From Alphaproteobacteria bacterium (GTDB taxonomy: Bacteria; Pseudomonadota; Alphaproteobacteria; Micropepsales; Micropepsaceae), in contig CANJJD010000005.1 in the NCBI GenBank assembly GCA_947474645.1, positions 1 to 64,000 of the forward strand: 64,000 nt of DNA, in the 5' to 3' direction. Both the position numbers and the translations under genes were made by a program. Below the pieces are notes generated by a model that did no database searches, was not told the DNA's origin, and saw only the letters and a list, made by a program, of their open reading frames with translations. Position 1 is the first letter of the stretch. Each line of letters begins with the position of its first letter. Shown here piece after piece: positions 39,151 through 48,007 of the stretch.

Positions 39151-39824
39151 TGACGCGCATCTATCTTCCGTCCACCGGGCCGGAAGATTGGCGGCGTTTT
39201 CTGGGCGATCCTGAAAAACATTGGCGCACGGGCTATTCAGCCAAGACCCTCGCCAATTGCTGGGAGGAGGCAAAGGGTCTGCCGCCTGAAATTGCCGATC
39301 TTCTGAAAATAATTGGCGAAAATCCCCGGCTCCTGATCGGCATTCCGGAACACAAGGTGCCTCTGCCGGGCTCAACCGTTGGCGATAGCCAGAATGATCT
39401 TTTCGCGCTTGTTCGTGCTGGCGATAAAACAATCGCCCTGACCATAGAAGGCAAAGTCAACGAGCCTTTCGATCAACCGATGTCGAAGTGGCTGCTGAAT
39501 GCGTCACCGGGCAAGCGGGACAGACTAGCATCGCTTTGCGAAACGCTCGGTTTGTGCCAGCCGCTACCAGACGATTTGCATTACCAGTTTCTTCATAGGA
39601 CAGCGTCCGCAGTTCTGGAGGCTCGATCATTCAAGACCGACGTAGCAGTGATGATCGTCCATTCCTTTTACCCGGAAAGACTTTGGTTCGATGCGTTCGC
39701 ACGCTTTGCAAGGCTCTTTGGCGAGAAGGCAGAACCGAACAAGCTACTATGCATCCGCCCAAACGACATACCGCCGCTTTACATTGGATGGGCGTGCGGA
39801 AATCTTCAATATCTCGAGCGCTGA
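39150..39824 (+). CDS. DUF6946-like protein of unknown function
   Basis: 224 residues, starting on the last base of the trpE stop. It begins MTRIYLPSTGPEDWRRFLGD and continues YSAKTLANCWEEAKGLPPE, a pattern I associate with the DUF6946 family. A central TIEGKVNEPFD could be a nuclease-like E-x-K element, but this is speculative. The DNA is noticeably AT-richer than trpE, suggesting transfer. It marks the first gene of the 18-kb stretch that separates trpE from trpGDC. Confidence 0.7.
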   Translation: MTRIYLPSTGPEDWRRFLGDPEKHWRTGYSAKTLANCWEEAKGLPPEIADLLKIIGENPRLLIGIPEHKVPLPGSTVGDSQNDLFALVRAGDKTIALTIEGKVNEPFDQPMSKWLLNASPGKRDRLASLCETLGLCQPLPDDLHYQFLHRTASAVLEARSFKTDVAVMIVHSFYPERLWFDAFARFARLFGEKAEPNKLLCIRPNDIPPLYIGWACGNLQYLER

Positions 39825-39825
39825 A

Positions 39826-40839
39826 CTAGCGCGCCGCAAGCGCCGTCTCGCGACCGGACTTCAACCGCATCGCTTCGTCTAGCGGCACCAGGGTCACGCC
39901 GTGATCCTTCGCCAACCAGGCCGCCAGCAGCCGCAAGGTCACGTCGCGGGGATGGCCGATGGCGATGGCGACGCCGGTGCGCTTGGCTTCGCGCGCCAGC
40001 ATTTCCAGTTGGGCCCTGACCGCCGCCTCGCCCGGATCATCGTCCAGGAAGATGTCGCGGCTCCCCGTCATTACCCCGGCCGCGCGCGCCGCCGCGCCCA
40101 CCGCGCTGACCGGCCCGGTGCGGGAATCGAAAAAGAACAGCCGCCGCGCCCTTAACGTGGCCATCACCGGCGCCAGCCCGGCGGCCTGGGCGGTGAAGCG
40201 GCTGCCTTCATGGTTGTTGATCCCCACCAGGCCCGGCACCCGCGCCAGGCTCCAGTCCAGGCGGCGGGCGATCTCGTCATCCGCCATGCCGGTGCGCAAG
40301 GTCATGGGCCCGGGATCTTCGCGCCCCAGCGCCTGCATCGGCACATGCGCCAGCACCAGATGGCCGCGTTTGGCCGCGGCCTCCGCCAGGAAGTGCGTGT
40401 TCTCGGCATAGGGCAGGAAGGACAGCGCCACTTCGCGCGGCAGCATCATGGCGCGGTCGGTGCCGGCCAGGTCCTCGCCCAGATCATCCATGCAGATGGC
40501 GATGACGGGCCGCGCCGGGGGCGTCAGGGCCGGCGATGGGCCGCTGCGCATCTGGACCATGGCGCGGCTCAGCCATTCGGGCAGCGGGCTGCGGACGACG
40601 GGATAGAGCACCTGGGGCGTGTAGCGGCTGGCGGCAAAGCCCTGCGGCACCGCGAACCGCGCCACGCCATGGGCGAAGCCGTCCGGCGCCAAGGCCTGCG
40701 CCCCCATGCCCGGCAGCGCGGCGTCCAGGAATTTGGGAATGCCGGCCAGCGCCGCGCCGCCGCCCAGCACCAGGCCGGCGCCGAACAGCACGGCAAAGGC
40801 AATCTCGGGCATGCGCCGAATCAGGGATTCGCGATCCAT
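39826..40839 (-). CDS. Divergent polysaccharide deacetylase family protein (YibQ-like)
   Basis: About 337 residues from the ATG at 40839. There is an N-terminal membrane anchor (FAVLFGAGLVLGGGAALAG) and a carbohydrate-esterase-like domain (AICMDDLGEDL, EVALSFLPYAENT, HLVLAHVPMQALG, GINNHEGSRFTAQA, RRLFFFDSRTGPVS, AIGHPRDVTLRLL). Proteins of this family are periplasmic and frequently accompany envelope genes; their substrate is unknown. Confidence 0.85.
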   Translation of the reverse strand: MDRESLIRRMPEIAFAVLFGAGLVLGGGAALAGIPKFLDAALPGMGAQALAPDGFAHGVARFAVPQGFAASRYTPQVLYPVVRSPLPEWLSRAMVQMRSGPSPALTPPARPVIAICMDDLGEDLAGTDRAMMLPREVALSFLPYAENTHFLAEAAAKRGHLVLAHVPMQALGREDPGPMTLRTGMADDEIARRLDWSLARVPGLVGINNHEGSRFTAQAAGLAPVMATLRARRLFFFDSRTGPVSAVGAAARAAGVMTGSRDIFLDDDPGEAAVRAQLEMLAREAKRTGVAIAIGHPRDVTLRLLAAWLAKDHGVTLVPLDEAMRLKSGRETALAAR

Positions 40840-40939
40840 GCCGCACTCTGCGGCAGGGAACCCCTGTGTCAAACCGGTTCACGCGCGGCAAATCGGCCGC
40901 CAAAGGAGCTTAAGCAATTCTTTAGAGGGCCGCTCTAAC

Positions 40940-41113
40940 ATGCGGATAATGTTGAACATGATCCGCCGATTCCTGCGCGCCGACAGCGCCGCCACCTCGA
41001 TCGAGTATGCCTTGATCGCGGCATTGATCGGCATCGTCATCATCACCGGCGTCAAGGCCGTGGGCACCAAGCTGTCCACCAGCTACGCCAATATTTCGGC
41101 CAACCTGAAATAG
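40940..41113 (+). CDS. Flp/Fap-type pilin subunit
   Basis: 57 residues: a basic N terminus, then SAATSIEYALIAALIGIVII, the type IVb Flp pilin motif with the conserved Glu-Tyr just before the hydrophobic helix. The short C terminus is typical of Flp pilins. Such pilins are cleaved and assembled by Tad machinery. No tad genes are nearby, so this copy is an orphan. Confidence 0.85.
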   Translation: MRIMLNMIRRFLRADSAATSIEYALIAALIGIVIITGVKAVGTKLSTSYANISANLK

Positions 41114-41211
41114 CGCATCGCTTGCCAGCCGCGCGCAAATCGCGGGACAAGGAGCGACCGCGAACCCGGAGCGAAGCGTAGGGCCTCGCGGCGCGACCAA
41201 ATAAGAGCCTG
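41114..41211. other. Intergenic stretch with GC-rich imperfect palindromes
   Basis: Between the Flp pilin and the GIY-YIG gene, the sequence GGGACAAGGAGCGACCGCGA ... TCGCGGCGCGACC resembles the interior of the palindromic elements at 33707 and 41943 (GGAGCG and GCGACC blocks). The match is loose and no exact arms could be drawn. Confidence 0.3.
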
Positions 41212-41463
41212 ATGCCCTCCTTCGTCTATGTGCTGGCAACCACCCATCCGGACGGCCGGACCGTCACCTATGTCGGCTGGACCCTGGACCTCGACCGGCG
41301 GCTGGCCGAGCACAATGGCAAAGGTCCCGGCGCAAAAACCACGCGCGGCCGGGCCTGGACCCTGATCTATGCCGAGAAACACCGCACCCGCAAAGGCGCC
41401 ATGCGGCGGGAATTTGTCCTGAAGAATGACCGCAAATTCCGGGCCGTCCTGCGCGGCGGCTAG
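41212..41463 (+). CDS. GIY-YIG nuclease family protein (UPF0213-like)
   Basis: 83 residues forming a minimal GIY-YIG domain: FVYVLATTHPDGRTVTYVGW supplies the paired motifs, then LDRRLAEHNGKGPGAKTTRG and a C-terminal MRREFVLKNDRKF. Similar small proteins (YhbQ type) have been implicated in DNA or RNA processing. It is soluble and cytoplasmic. Confidence 0.88.
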   Translation: MPSFVYVLATTHPDGRTVTYVGWTLDLDRRLAEHNGKGPGAKTTRGRAWTLIYAEKHRTRKGAMRREFVLKNDRKFRAVLRGG

Positions 41464-41575
41464 GCCGCACCTTCAGGCATCCCGCCAAGGGACTGTCGAA
41501 AATCCGCGCCTTTGGTTTAAACGCCCGTTAGATTCTTTGCCTATAGCGTGCAATCCGACGGCTTTGGGGCGCGCG

Positions 41576-41920
41576 ATGGGACTGCTGACAAAAGTCATGC
41601 GAAATGCCGGCCCGGACAGGCGGCAAGCGGAACGCCGCCGGGTTCAGTGGGGCAGTTGGATCGCGCATCTGGACGGCAGCAACGCCATCAAATGTGAGAC
41701 CAGGGACATCAGCGCTGCCGGCGCGCGCGTCCATTTGAACGAACAGAACCCCATCCCGTCATCGGTCTATTTTTTGGATATGCGCAACCGGCTGATCTAT
41801 GAGTCCGTCGTGGTCTGGCGCAAGCAACCGGAGGTCGGGTTGAAATTTGGCCCGGTATACCGCTTTGTCGAGGCCCCGAGCGCCGAATTGGCGCGCGTGA
41901 TCCAGAACCTTACCCAGTAA
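41576..41920 (+). CDS. PilZ-domain protein
   Basis: 114 residues from the ATG at 41576. The arginine-rich start of a PilZ domain (GPDRRQAERRRVQWGSW) is followed by the D-x-S-x-x-G box as DISAAGARVHL and a C-terminal VGLKFGPVYRF. PilZ proteins bind cyclic di-GMP through the R-x-x-x-R and D/NxSxxG elements, both present here. The target is unknown. Confidence 0.85.
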   Translation: MGLLTKVMRNAGPDRRQAERRRVQWGSWIAHLDGSNAIKCETRDISAAGARVHLNEQNPIPSSVYFLDMRNRLIYESVVVWRKQPEVGLKFGPVYRFVEAPSAELARVIQNLTQ

Positions 41921-41942
41921 CGGTTGGACGTTTGGCTAAAAA

Positions 41943-42043
41943 AGGCCCGAGGATTTTTGGGACGTGAGCAGGAGCGTCACGCGGAGCGTGCTTAACGCAC
42001 GCGAGCACGCGCGACGAACTCACGACCCAAAAGGACCGGGCCT
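41943..42043. repeat. Large palindromic element ending on the nrdB stop codon
   Basis: Left arm AGGCCCGAGGATTTTTGGGA plus CGTGAG pairs with right arm CTCACGACCCAAAAGGACCG plus GGCCT with few mismatches. The interior includes GAGCGTCACGCGGAGCGTGC and GCACGCGAGCACGCGCGACG. The right arm runs into the nrdB stop (TAG, minus strand). Its layout parallels 33707-33828. It could act as a transcription terminator for nrdAB. Confidence 0.6.
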
Positions 42044-43133
42044 ATTCGGCGGCGATCTGGTTGCGCTTGTCGAACTGTGACCACACGCCCTGCTCGCCGT
42101 CCCATGAGCCCTTCGACGCGCCCTTGGAATATTCCGTGGCGCGCTGCTCGAAGAAGTTGGCGTGCTCGACGCCGTTCAGGATCTCCACCAGCCATGGCAG
42201 CGGATGGGCCTTGAGCTGCTTGTAGCCGCTCTGGGTCACTTCGAAATTGCCGAACACCGGCTCCAGCTTGAGCTGGGTCAGCCGCCAGTCGGCGATGTAA
42301 CGGACATAGGATTTGATTTCCTTGGCGGTCATGCCCTGGACTTCGCCCAGGTTGAAGGCCAGGTCGATAAAGCCCTCTTCCAGCCCGACCATGGTGTGGG
42401 CGACTTCGCGGATATCGTCGCGCACCGCCTTGGTGACGCACTGGGTCTCGTCCGCCCATGCGTGATAAAGCTTGGTGATGCCTTCGCAGTGCAGGCTTTC
42501 GTCGCGCACCGACCAGGACACGATCTGGCCCATGCCGTTCATCTTGTTGAAGCGCGGGAAGTTCATCAGCATGGCGAAGCTGGCGAACAGCGACATGCCC
42601 TCGGTGAAGGCGCCGAACATGGCGAGCGTGCGCGCCACGTCGGCGCAGGTGCCCACGCCGAAGGTGTGCATGTAGTCGGACTTGGCCTTCATCTCGCGAT
42701 AGTCGCGGAACGCCTCGAACTCGGTCTGCGGCATGCCAAGCGTCTTGAGCAGCAGCGCATAGGCGTCGATATGCACCGTCTCCATGTTGGTGAAGGCGGC
42801 CATCATCATCTGCACTTCCAGCGGCTGGAAGATGGGGATGTAGCGCTTGAGGTAATTGTCGCCCACTTCCACGTCGCTTTGCGTGAAAAAGCGGAAAATC
42901 TGGGTCAGCAGACCCTTCTCGGCGTCGGAAAGGTGCCCGGACTGCCAGTCGCGGATATCCGAGCCCAGCGGCACTTCCTCGCCCATCCAGTGGGTCTGCT
43001 GCTGGCGCTTCCAGCACTCATAGGCCCAGGGATAGCGGGTGATGTCATAGGTGCCGGTGGCGTTCAGCAGCCCGATCGTGCCCTTGCCGATCAGGGTGCG
43101 GGGATCGACCCCGCCGAGAGACTTTACTGACAT
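42042..43133 (-). CDS. nrdB: Ribonucleotide reductase class Ia, beta subunit
   Basis: 363 residues from the ATG at 43133, which overlaps the nrdA stop by ten bases. Metal-ligand helices are present: NMETVHIDAYALLL and VRDESLHCEGITKL. A conserved C-terminal tail is seen (NRQNQIAAE-like: FDKRNQIAAE) for docking to NrdA. The subunit holds the iron-tyrosyl radical cofactor that starts reduction of ribonucleotides. It is the second gene of the riboswitch-controlled nrdAB operon. Confidence 0.95.
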   Translation of the reverse strand: MSVKSLGGVDPRTLIGKGTIGLLNATGTYDITRYPWAYECWKRQQQTHWMGEEVPLGSDIRDWQSGHLSDAEKGLLTQIFRFFTQSDVEVGDNYLKRYIPIFQPLEVQMMMAAFTNMETVHIDAYALLLKTLGMPQTEFEAFRDYREMKAKSDYMHTFGVGTCADVARTLAMFGAFTEGMSLFASFAMLMNFPRFNKMNGMGQIVSWSVRDESLHCEGITKLYHAWADETQCVTKAVRDDIREVAHTMVGLEEGFIDLAFNLGEVQGMTAKEIKSYVRYIADWRLTQLKLEPVFGNFEVTQSGYKQLKAHPLPWLVEILNGVEHANFFEQRATEYSKGASKGSWDGEQGVWSQFDKRNQIAAE

Positions 43134-45121
43134 GCCAGGCATTCCTCGTAATCGGTGCGGGGGGCGGTCGAAATGCCCTTCTCTTTTTTCTCGAGCTGGC
43201 CGGCAAAGCCGGCGCGGCTGATGGACTTGGAGCGGCAGTAATAGAGGCTCTTGATGCCCCGCTCCCACGCCGTCCAGTGCAGCATGTGCAGGTCCCACTT
43301 ATCGATGTCGGCCGGCAGGAACAGGTTCAGCGACTGGCTCTGGCAGATATAGGGCGTGCGGTCGGCCGCCAGTTCGATGATCCAGCGCTGGTCGATCTCG
43401 AAGGCGGTGCGATAGACGGCCTTTTCTTCCTCCGTCAGGCACTCCAGGTGCTGGACCGAGCCTTCCTGCTCGACGATGGATTGCCACACCGTGTCGGTGT
43501 TCAGGCCCTTGGTCTCCAGCAGCGCCTGCAGGTAGGGATTGCGTACCGAGAAAGCGCCCGACAGGGTCTTGTGGGTATAGACATTGGCCGGGATCGGCTC
43601 GACGCAGGCGCTGGTGCCGCCGCAGATGATCGAGATCGAGGCCGTGGGGGCGATGGCGATCTTGTGGCTGAAGCGCGCCTTCATGTCCCGCTCGCGGGCG
43701 TCCTCGCAGGCACCGCGTTCTTCGGCCAGGTGATAAGACGCAGCATCCGCTTCCCGGCGTATCTTCTTGAAGATGCGCAGATTCCACGACTTGGCCATCG
43801 CGCTTTCCAGCGGGATGTTCTTCATCTGCAGGAAGGAATGGAAGCCCATCACGCCCAGCCCGACCGAACGCTCGCGCAGGGCGCTGTACTTGGCGCGGTG
43901 CATGGAATCCGGGGCCGTCTCGATGAAGCTGGTCAGGACATTGTCCAGCATGCGCAGCACGTCCTCGACAAAGCCCTCTTCCTCGGCCCACTGGTCCCAG
44001 GTCTCGATGTTCAGGGATGACAGGCAGCACACCGCGGTGCGCTCCTTGTCGTCATGGTCCTTGCCGGTGGGCAAGGTGATTTCGCTGCACAGGTTCGAAG
44101 TGTTGACCTTCAGGCCCAGCTCGCGCTGGTGCTTGGGCAAGGCGCGGTTCACCGCGTCAATGTTCAGGATATAGGGCTCGCCGGTCTGAAGGCGGGTTTC
44201 CAGGATGCGCTGCCACAATTCGCGGGCATTGACCTCGCGCAGCACCTGCTGGTCCTTGGGGCTGCGCAGGCCGAACATCTTGCCCTCTTTCACGCAGTCC
44301 ATGAACTCGTCGGTGATGTTGATGCCGTGGTGCAGGTTCAGGCCCTTGCGGTTGAAGTCGCCCGACGCCTTGCGGATCTCCAGGAACTCCTCGATCTCCG
44401 GGTGGGTGATGTCCAGGTACACCGCCGCCGAACCGCGGCGCAGCGAGCCTTGGGAAATCGCAAGCGTCAGGCCGTCCATCACATGGATGAAAGGAATGAT
44501 GCCGCTGGTCTTGCCGGTCTTTACCTTTTCGCCGATGGAGCGGACCTTGCCCCAATAGGTGCCGATGCCGCCGCCATTGCTGGCCAGGGCGACATTCTCG
44601 TTCCAGGTGCCGACAATGCCGTCCAGCGAGTCCGAAACGTCGTTGAGGAAGCAGGAAATCGGCAGCCCGCGATTGGTGCCGCCATTGGACAGGATCGGGG
44701 TGGCCGGCATGAACCACAGCCGGCTCATATAGTCGTACAGGCGCTGGGCGTGCTGAACGTCATCGGCATAGGCGCAGGAGACGCGGGCGAACATGTCCTG
44801 AAAGCTTTCGCCCGGCATCAGGTAGCGATCGGTCAGGGTCGCCTTGCCGAACGGGGTCAGCAGTGCGTCACGGGCATGATCCAGGGTCAGGTCGCCGGGC
44901 TTGGGCCGGGGCGCCAGCGGATAGGGCAGCGGCGGCTGCGACGCGCCGGCGAACAGGTCTTTTTCCAGCTTGGGCGGTTCCGGCGCGGCCACGGGCTTGG
45001 TCTCGACGGTGCGGGTGACCACCACCGACCGTTCCAGCACCCGTTCCAGCGGCGTCTGGACGACCACCTGGCCGTCAGTGTCGAAGTCGCCTTCCAGGAT
45101 GTGCTTACCGAGTGCGGACAT
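43124..45121 (-). CDS. nrdA: Ribonucleotide reductase class Ia, alpha subunit
   Basis: 665 residues, start ATG at 45121 with AGGAG upstream. Core motifs: ATPILSNGGTNRGLPISCFL, SNGGGIGTYWG, NLCSEITLPT with the active-site Cys, FHSFLQMKNIPLES, GGTSACVEPI, and the C-terminal CLACQ pair that receives electrons from thioredoxin. No N-terminal ATP-cone is obvious, so overall activity control by dATP may be lacking. It lies behind a cobalamin riboswitch, implying repression by B12. Confidence 0.96.
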   Translation of the reverse strand: MSALGKHILEGDFDTDGQVVVQTPLERVLERSVVVTRTVETKPVAAPEPPKLEKDLFAGASQPPLPYPLAPRPKPGDLTLDHARDALLTPFGKATLTDRYLMPGESFQDMFARVSCAYADDVQHAQRLYDYMSRLWFMPATPILSNGGTNRGLPISCFLNDVSDSLDGIVGTWNENVALASNGGGIGTYWGKVRSIGEKVKTGKTSGIIPFIHVMDGLTLAISQGSLRRGSAAVYLDITHPEIEEFLEIRKASGDFNRKGLNLHHGINITDEFMDCVKEGKMFGLRSPKDQQVLREVNARELWQRILETRLQTGEPYILNIDAVNRALPKHQRELGLKVNTSNLCSEITLPTGKDHDDKERTAVCCLSSLNIETWDQWAEEEGFVEDVLRMLDNVLTSFIETAPDSMHRAKYSALRERSVGLGVMGFHSFLQMKNIPLESAMAKSWNLRIFKKIRREADAASYHLAEERGACEDARERDMKARFSHKIAIAPTASISIICGGTSACVEPIPANVYTHKTLSGAFSVRNPYLQALLETKGLNTDTVWQSIVEQEGSVQHLECLTEEEKAVYRTAFEIDQRWIIELAADRTPYICQSQSLNLFLPADIDKWDLHMLHWTAWERGIKSLYYCRSKSISRAGFAGQLEKKEKGISTAPRTDYEECLACQ

Positions 45122-45225
45122 TCTATTCTCCTGTAGGGGAGCAGGGAATCGGGAGGCGTTGCCGCGGTTGTTAACCGCTGCCCACAGCCCCTCGGGACGC
45201 CCCGCCCCAAAAGTTCAAGCCCCGT

Positions 45226-45376
45226 TCGCGGCAGGTCTCCTGGCTCGCGGCCCTTTTTGCGTCCGCCTTCCCGGGATCACTTCCCAGTGGCAAAAGGACA
45301 CAAAATCAGCCATTTACAGTTGCGGGGGCAGCCCCGGTTCCGGCCCCACCAGGCCGCTCCGAAGTTCCCTTGAATC
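45226..45376 (-). promoter_or_regulatory. Cobalamin riboswitch upstream of nrdAB
   Basis: On the minus strand the sequence contains GGCTGCCCCCGCAACTGTAA (B12-box core) and ends GCGAGCCAGGAGACCTGCC, the conserved 3' half that pairs in the Cobalamin family. The 5' GGTGGGGCCGGAACCG region fits the family's other conserved stem. It is 105 bases before the nrdA start. Transcription or translation of nrdA would be switched off when adenosylcobalamin binds. Confidence 0.9.
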
Positions 45377-45466
45377 CCCTATCTAGAGCATTCGAGTGAC
45401 CGTGAACGACTATATATAGGGGCCTGTTCGCGGAATCCGTCAAGCCGGAAAACTTTCACACAGACG

Positions 45467-46237
45467 TCATTTTTCGCTTGGGGACAGAAGTGTGAACGTC
45501 CGCGAATCTCCCTGTCCGGTCAGGTGGGCGGTCACCCCGAAGGCCCTGTGGACAAGTTCCTCTGTGAGTGAATCCGCATCGCCGATCACCCCGCCATCCA
45601 CAACAACAATGACGCGGGATGGGGTGCGCGCCGCCAGGGTGAGATCGTGCAGCGACGCGATCACCAGCGTGCCGTTTCGCGCAAAAGATTGCAGCAATGT
45701 CATGGACTGCATGGCGTGGCGCGGATCAAGACCGGTAATGGGCTCGTCCACGATCAGAATATCCGGCGCCGCCACGATGGCGCGGGCCAGCATGGCGCGC
45801 GCGAACTCTCCGCCCGACAAGGTGGTGGCGGCTTGCTCACGTTTGTCGCTGAGATCGCATTGCGCCAGCGCGTTGGTGATGGCGGGCGCGTAACTTTCCG
45901 GCAATCCGCCGGTGGCGGGCAGCCTTGGTGTCAGCCCCAGCGCCACCAGCCGCTCCACCGAGATGGGCCATTCCAGTACGGGGTTCTGCGGCAGATAGGC
46001 CCGGCGCGCCGCCAGTTGACGGGTGGACAGGGAACTCAACGCCTTGCTGTCCAGCATCACCCTGCCCGTGTCAGGCTTGAGCAATCCCGCCAGCACTTTC
46101 AGCAGGGTGGACTTGCCGGCGCCATTGGGCCCGACCACGGCGATGAATTCCCCGGCATGGGCCTGCAGCGAGACATCGCGCAGGATGGTTTTGCCGCCCC
46201 GCGCCACCGAGACATGTTCGGCTGCCAGCATCGTCAT
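45467..46237 (-). CDS. btuD: Vitamin B12 ABC importer, ATP-binding subunit
   Basis: 256 residues from the ATG at 46237. Walker A is VGPNGAGKSTLLKVLAGLL, the signature motif LSGGEFARAMLARAI, and Walker B ILIVDEPITGLD. The D-loop/H-loop ends in SLHDLTLAART. It powers the BtuC permease. The start overlaps the btuC stop (ATGA). It is the last gene of the btuB-F-C-D operon behind a cobalamin riboswitch. Confidence 0.9.
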   Translation of the reverse strand: MTMLAAEHVSVARGGKTILRDVSLQAHAGEFIAVVGPNGAGKSTLLKVLAGLLKPDTGRVMLDSKALSSLSTRQLAARRAYLPQNPVLEWPISVERLVALGLTPRLPATGGLPESYAPAITNALAQCDLSDKREQAATTLSGGEFARAMLARAIVAAPDILIVDEPITGLDPRHAMQSMTLLQSFARNGTLVIASLHDLTLAARTPSRVIVVVDGGVIGDADSLTEELVHRAFGVTAHLTGQGDSRTFTLLSPSEK

Positions 46238-47196
46238 GGCGCAACCTTCCGGATGCGCATCACCAGCCAGAAGAAGAACGGCGTGCCGAGCAGGCTGGTG
46301 AAAACGCCCAGCCGCAGTTCCGGGTTGGTGTGTACCAGCCTTGCGGCGATGTCGGCGCACAGCAGCAGCAGCGCACCGGCCAGGGTGGCCGGCAGCAGGA
46401 CCCGGCGCGGCGCATAGCCCACGAACGGGCGCACCAGATGCGGCGCCACCAACCCGATAAAGCCGATGGCGCCGGTGACCGAGGTGACCGCGCCCACGCT
46501 GAGCGCGACACCCGCCACCACCAGCGCCGCCAGCCGGGTCAGGTTGACGCCCAGGCTTTGGGCCTGCGCCTCGCCCAGACTCAAGGCATCCAGCGCCCGG
46601 CCGGTCACGGCCAGCAGACCTGCGCCGGCTGCCGCGAAGGGCGCCACCAGCAGGACTTGCGTCCAGCTCTTGTCGGCCAACGAACCCAAGAGCCAGGTCA
46701 TGATCTCATAAGCCGCATAGGGATTGGGCGCGAAGTTCAGCGCCAGGGCGATACCCGCCGCCGTCAGGCTGGAAACCGCCGCCCCCGCCAGCACCAGCGC
46801 CACCGTGCCGTTGCGCCCCAGCGCGAAGGTCAGTGCGCAAGCCGCCAGCGCACCCACCATGCCCATCAAGGGGCCGGTGACGGGCGACAAAGCCGCCAGT
46901 CCGAAATAAATGGCGATCACCGCGCCCAGCGCAGCGCCGCTGGACACGCCCAACAGTGCGGGTTCGGCCAAGGGATTGCGGGTAAAGCCTTGCAGGACCG
47001 CGCCCGAAAGCCCCAGCACGGCGCCGACGATCAGCGCCAGCACGGTGCGCGGCAGGCGCACATCCCAAACGATCAGCCCGGCCAAACTGTCATGCGGCGA
47101 CAGCAGCGCCGGCGGCGGAAGCCATATCCGTCCCGCCAGCAGGGAGGCGGCGAAGGCGAGCGCGATCAGCACTAACAGGGAAAGATTGAGTTTCAT
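46234..47196 (-). CDS. btuC: Vitamin B12 ABC importer, permease subunit
   Basis: 320 residues with about ten transmembrane segments, of the FecCD/BtuC family (RLPRTVLALIVGAVLGLSGA, QGFTRNPLAEPALLGVSSGA, GAIGFIGLVAPHLVRPFVGY). The GFIGLVAPH...R coupling-helix sequence contacts BtuD. The gene overlaps btuF by four bases. By operon position and the riboswitch, cobalamin is the likely cargo, though FecCD permeases also move iron chelates. Confidence 0.9.
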   Translation of the reverse strand: MKLNLSLLVLIALAFAASLLAGRIWLPPPALLSPHDSLAGLIVWDVRLPRTVLALIVGAVLGLSGAVLQGFTRNPLAEPALLGVSSGAALGAVIAIYFGLAALSPVTGPLMGMVGALAACALTFALGRNGTVALVLAGAAVSSLTAAGIALALNFAPNPYAAYEIMTWLLGSLADKSWTQVLLVAPFAAAGAGLLAVTGRALDALSLGEAQAQSLGVNLTRLAALVVAGVALSVGAVTSVTGAIGFIGLVAPHLVRPFVGYAPRRVLLPATLAGALLLLCADIAARLVHTNPELRLGVFTSLLGTPFFFWLVMRIRKVAP

Positions 47197-48005
47197 GGAC
47201 GCACCGCCAGCAGTGCATCCTGCAACGACCGGGTCACCCGCCCGCTTTGCGGCACGCCGCAGCCATACAGCGAGGTGTAGGTGACGCGCTGCCCGGCATA
47301 ACGCTTGAGCAGCGCCGGATGCAGGTCCTGGTCGGCGCGCAGGCTGGCGGTGCCGCCATAGGTATCGCCATGGACCAGGGCGTCGGGATTGGCGGCAATC
47401 AAGGATTCCACATCGTAATAGGCGAAGCTGCCGCGCACCACATTGCGCGCGCCTGCCGCGGTCAGCATGGCATCGAACAGCCCGCCGGTGCCCGGCACAT
47501 AGCCGCCGCCGCCCCAGCCCGCCACGGTCAGTATTTTCTTCGGCCGGCGCGCCGCCACTTCGCGCAGGTCGGCATCCATTTGCGCGATCAGCGCCTCGCC
47601 CCGCGCCACCTCGCCCACCGCCCTGGCCACCAGCCGTGTGACGGCGCGTATCTGCTCAAAATTCTCCGCCGGCGGCACTTCCACGATCCTGGCGCCGCTC
47701 TTGGCCAGGAGTGGCCGCAAGGACGGCGCCATGAAGGGGTCGGTGAGGATCAGGTCGGGACGGGTGGCGAGGATTTCTTCCGCAGTGCCGTGATTGACCG
47801 CCACATGCGCGCCTTGCGGCCAGACTTTCAGCGCAGCATCTTCCTGCGACAGGAACGTCACCGAAGCAATGCGCGAAGGCGGCACCAGATCGAGCAACAG
47901 CTCGTCGGTGCAGATCTTCAAGGACATGATGCGTTGCGGAGGCGCGGCGGCCACCTGCCCCGATACAAGGAGCAAAGCAGCCGCCGCGAGAACCCCTGCT
48001 TTCAT
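47193..48005 (-). CDS. btuF: Periplasmic cobalamin-binding protein of the ABC importer
   Basis: 270 residues with a signal peptide (AGVLAAAALLLVSGQVAAA). It is a class III binding protein: an N-lobe (PPQRIMSLKICTDELLLDLV), a helical linker and a C-lobe (AGWGGGGYVPGTGGLFDAML). DLILTDPF is a typical strand of the family. It captures B12 after BtuB. The gene starts three bases after the btuB stop. Confidence 0.88.
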   Translation of the reverse strand: MKAGVLAAAALLLVSGQVAAAPPQRIMSLKICTDELLLDLVPPSRIASVTFLSQEDAALKVWPQGAHVAVNHGTAEEILATRPDLILTDPFMAPSLRPLLAKSGARIVEVPPAENFEQIRAVTRLVARAVGEVARGEALIAQMDADLREVAARRPKKILTVAGWGGGGYVPGTGGLFDAMLTAAGARNVVRGSFAYYDVESLIAANPDALVHGDTYGGTASLRADQDLHPALLKRYAGQRVTYTSLYGCGVPQSGRVTRSLQDALLAVRP

Positions 48006-48007
48006 GC

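Noticed and set aside
43134..43298. An N-terminal extension of nrdB beginning at 43298
   Set aside because: The extension lies inside the nrdA coding sequence in another frame; the ATG at 43133 gives the usual NrdB start.
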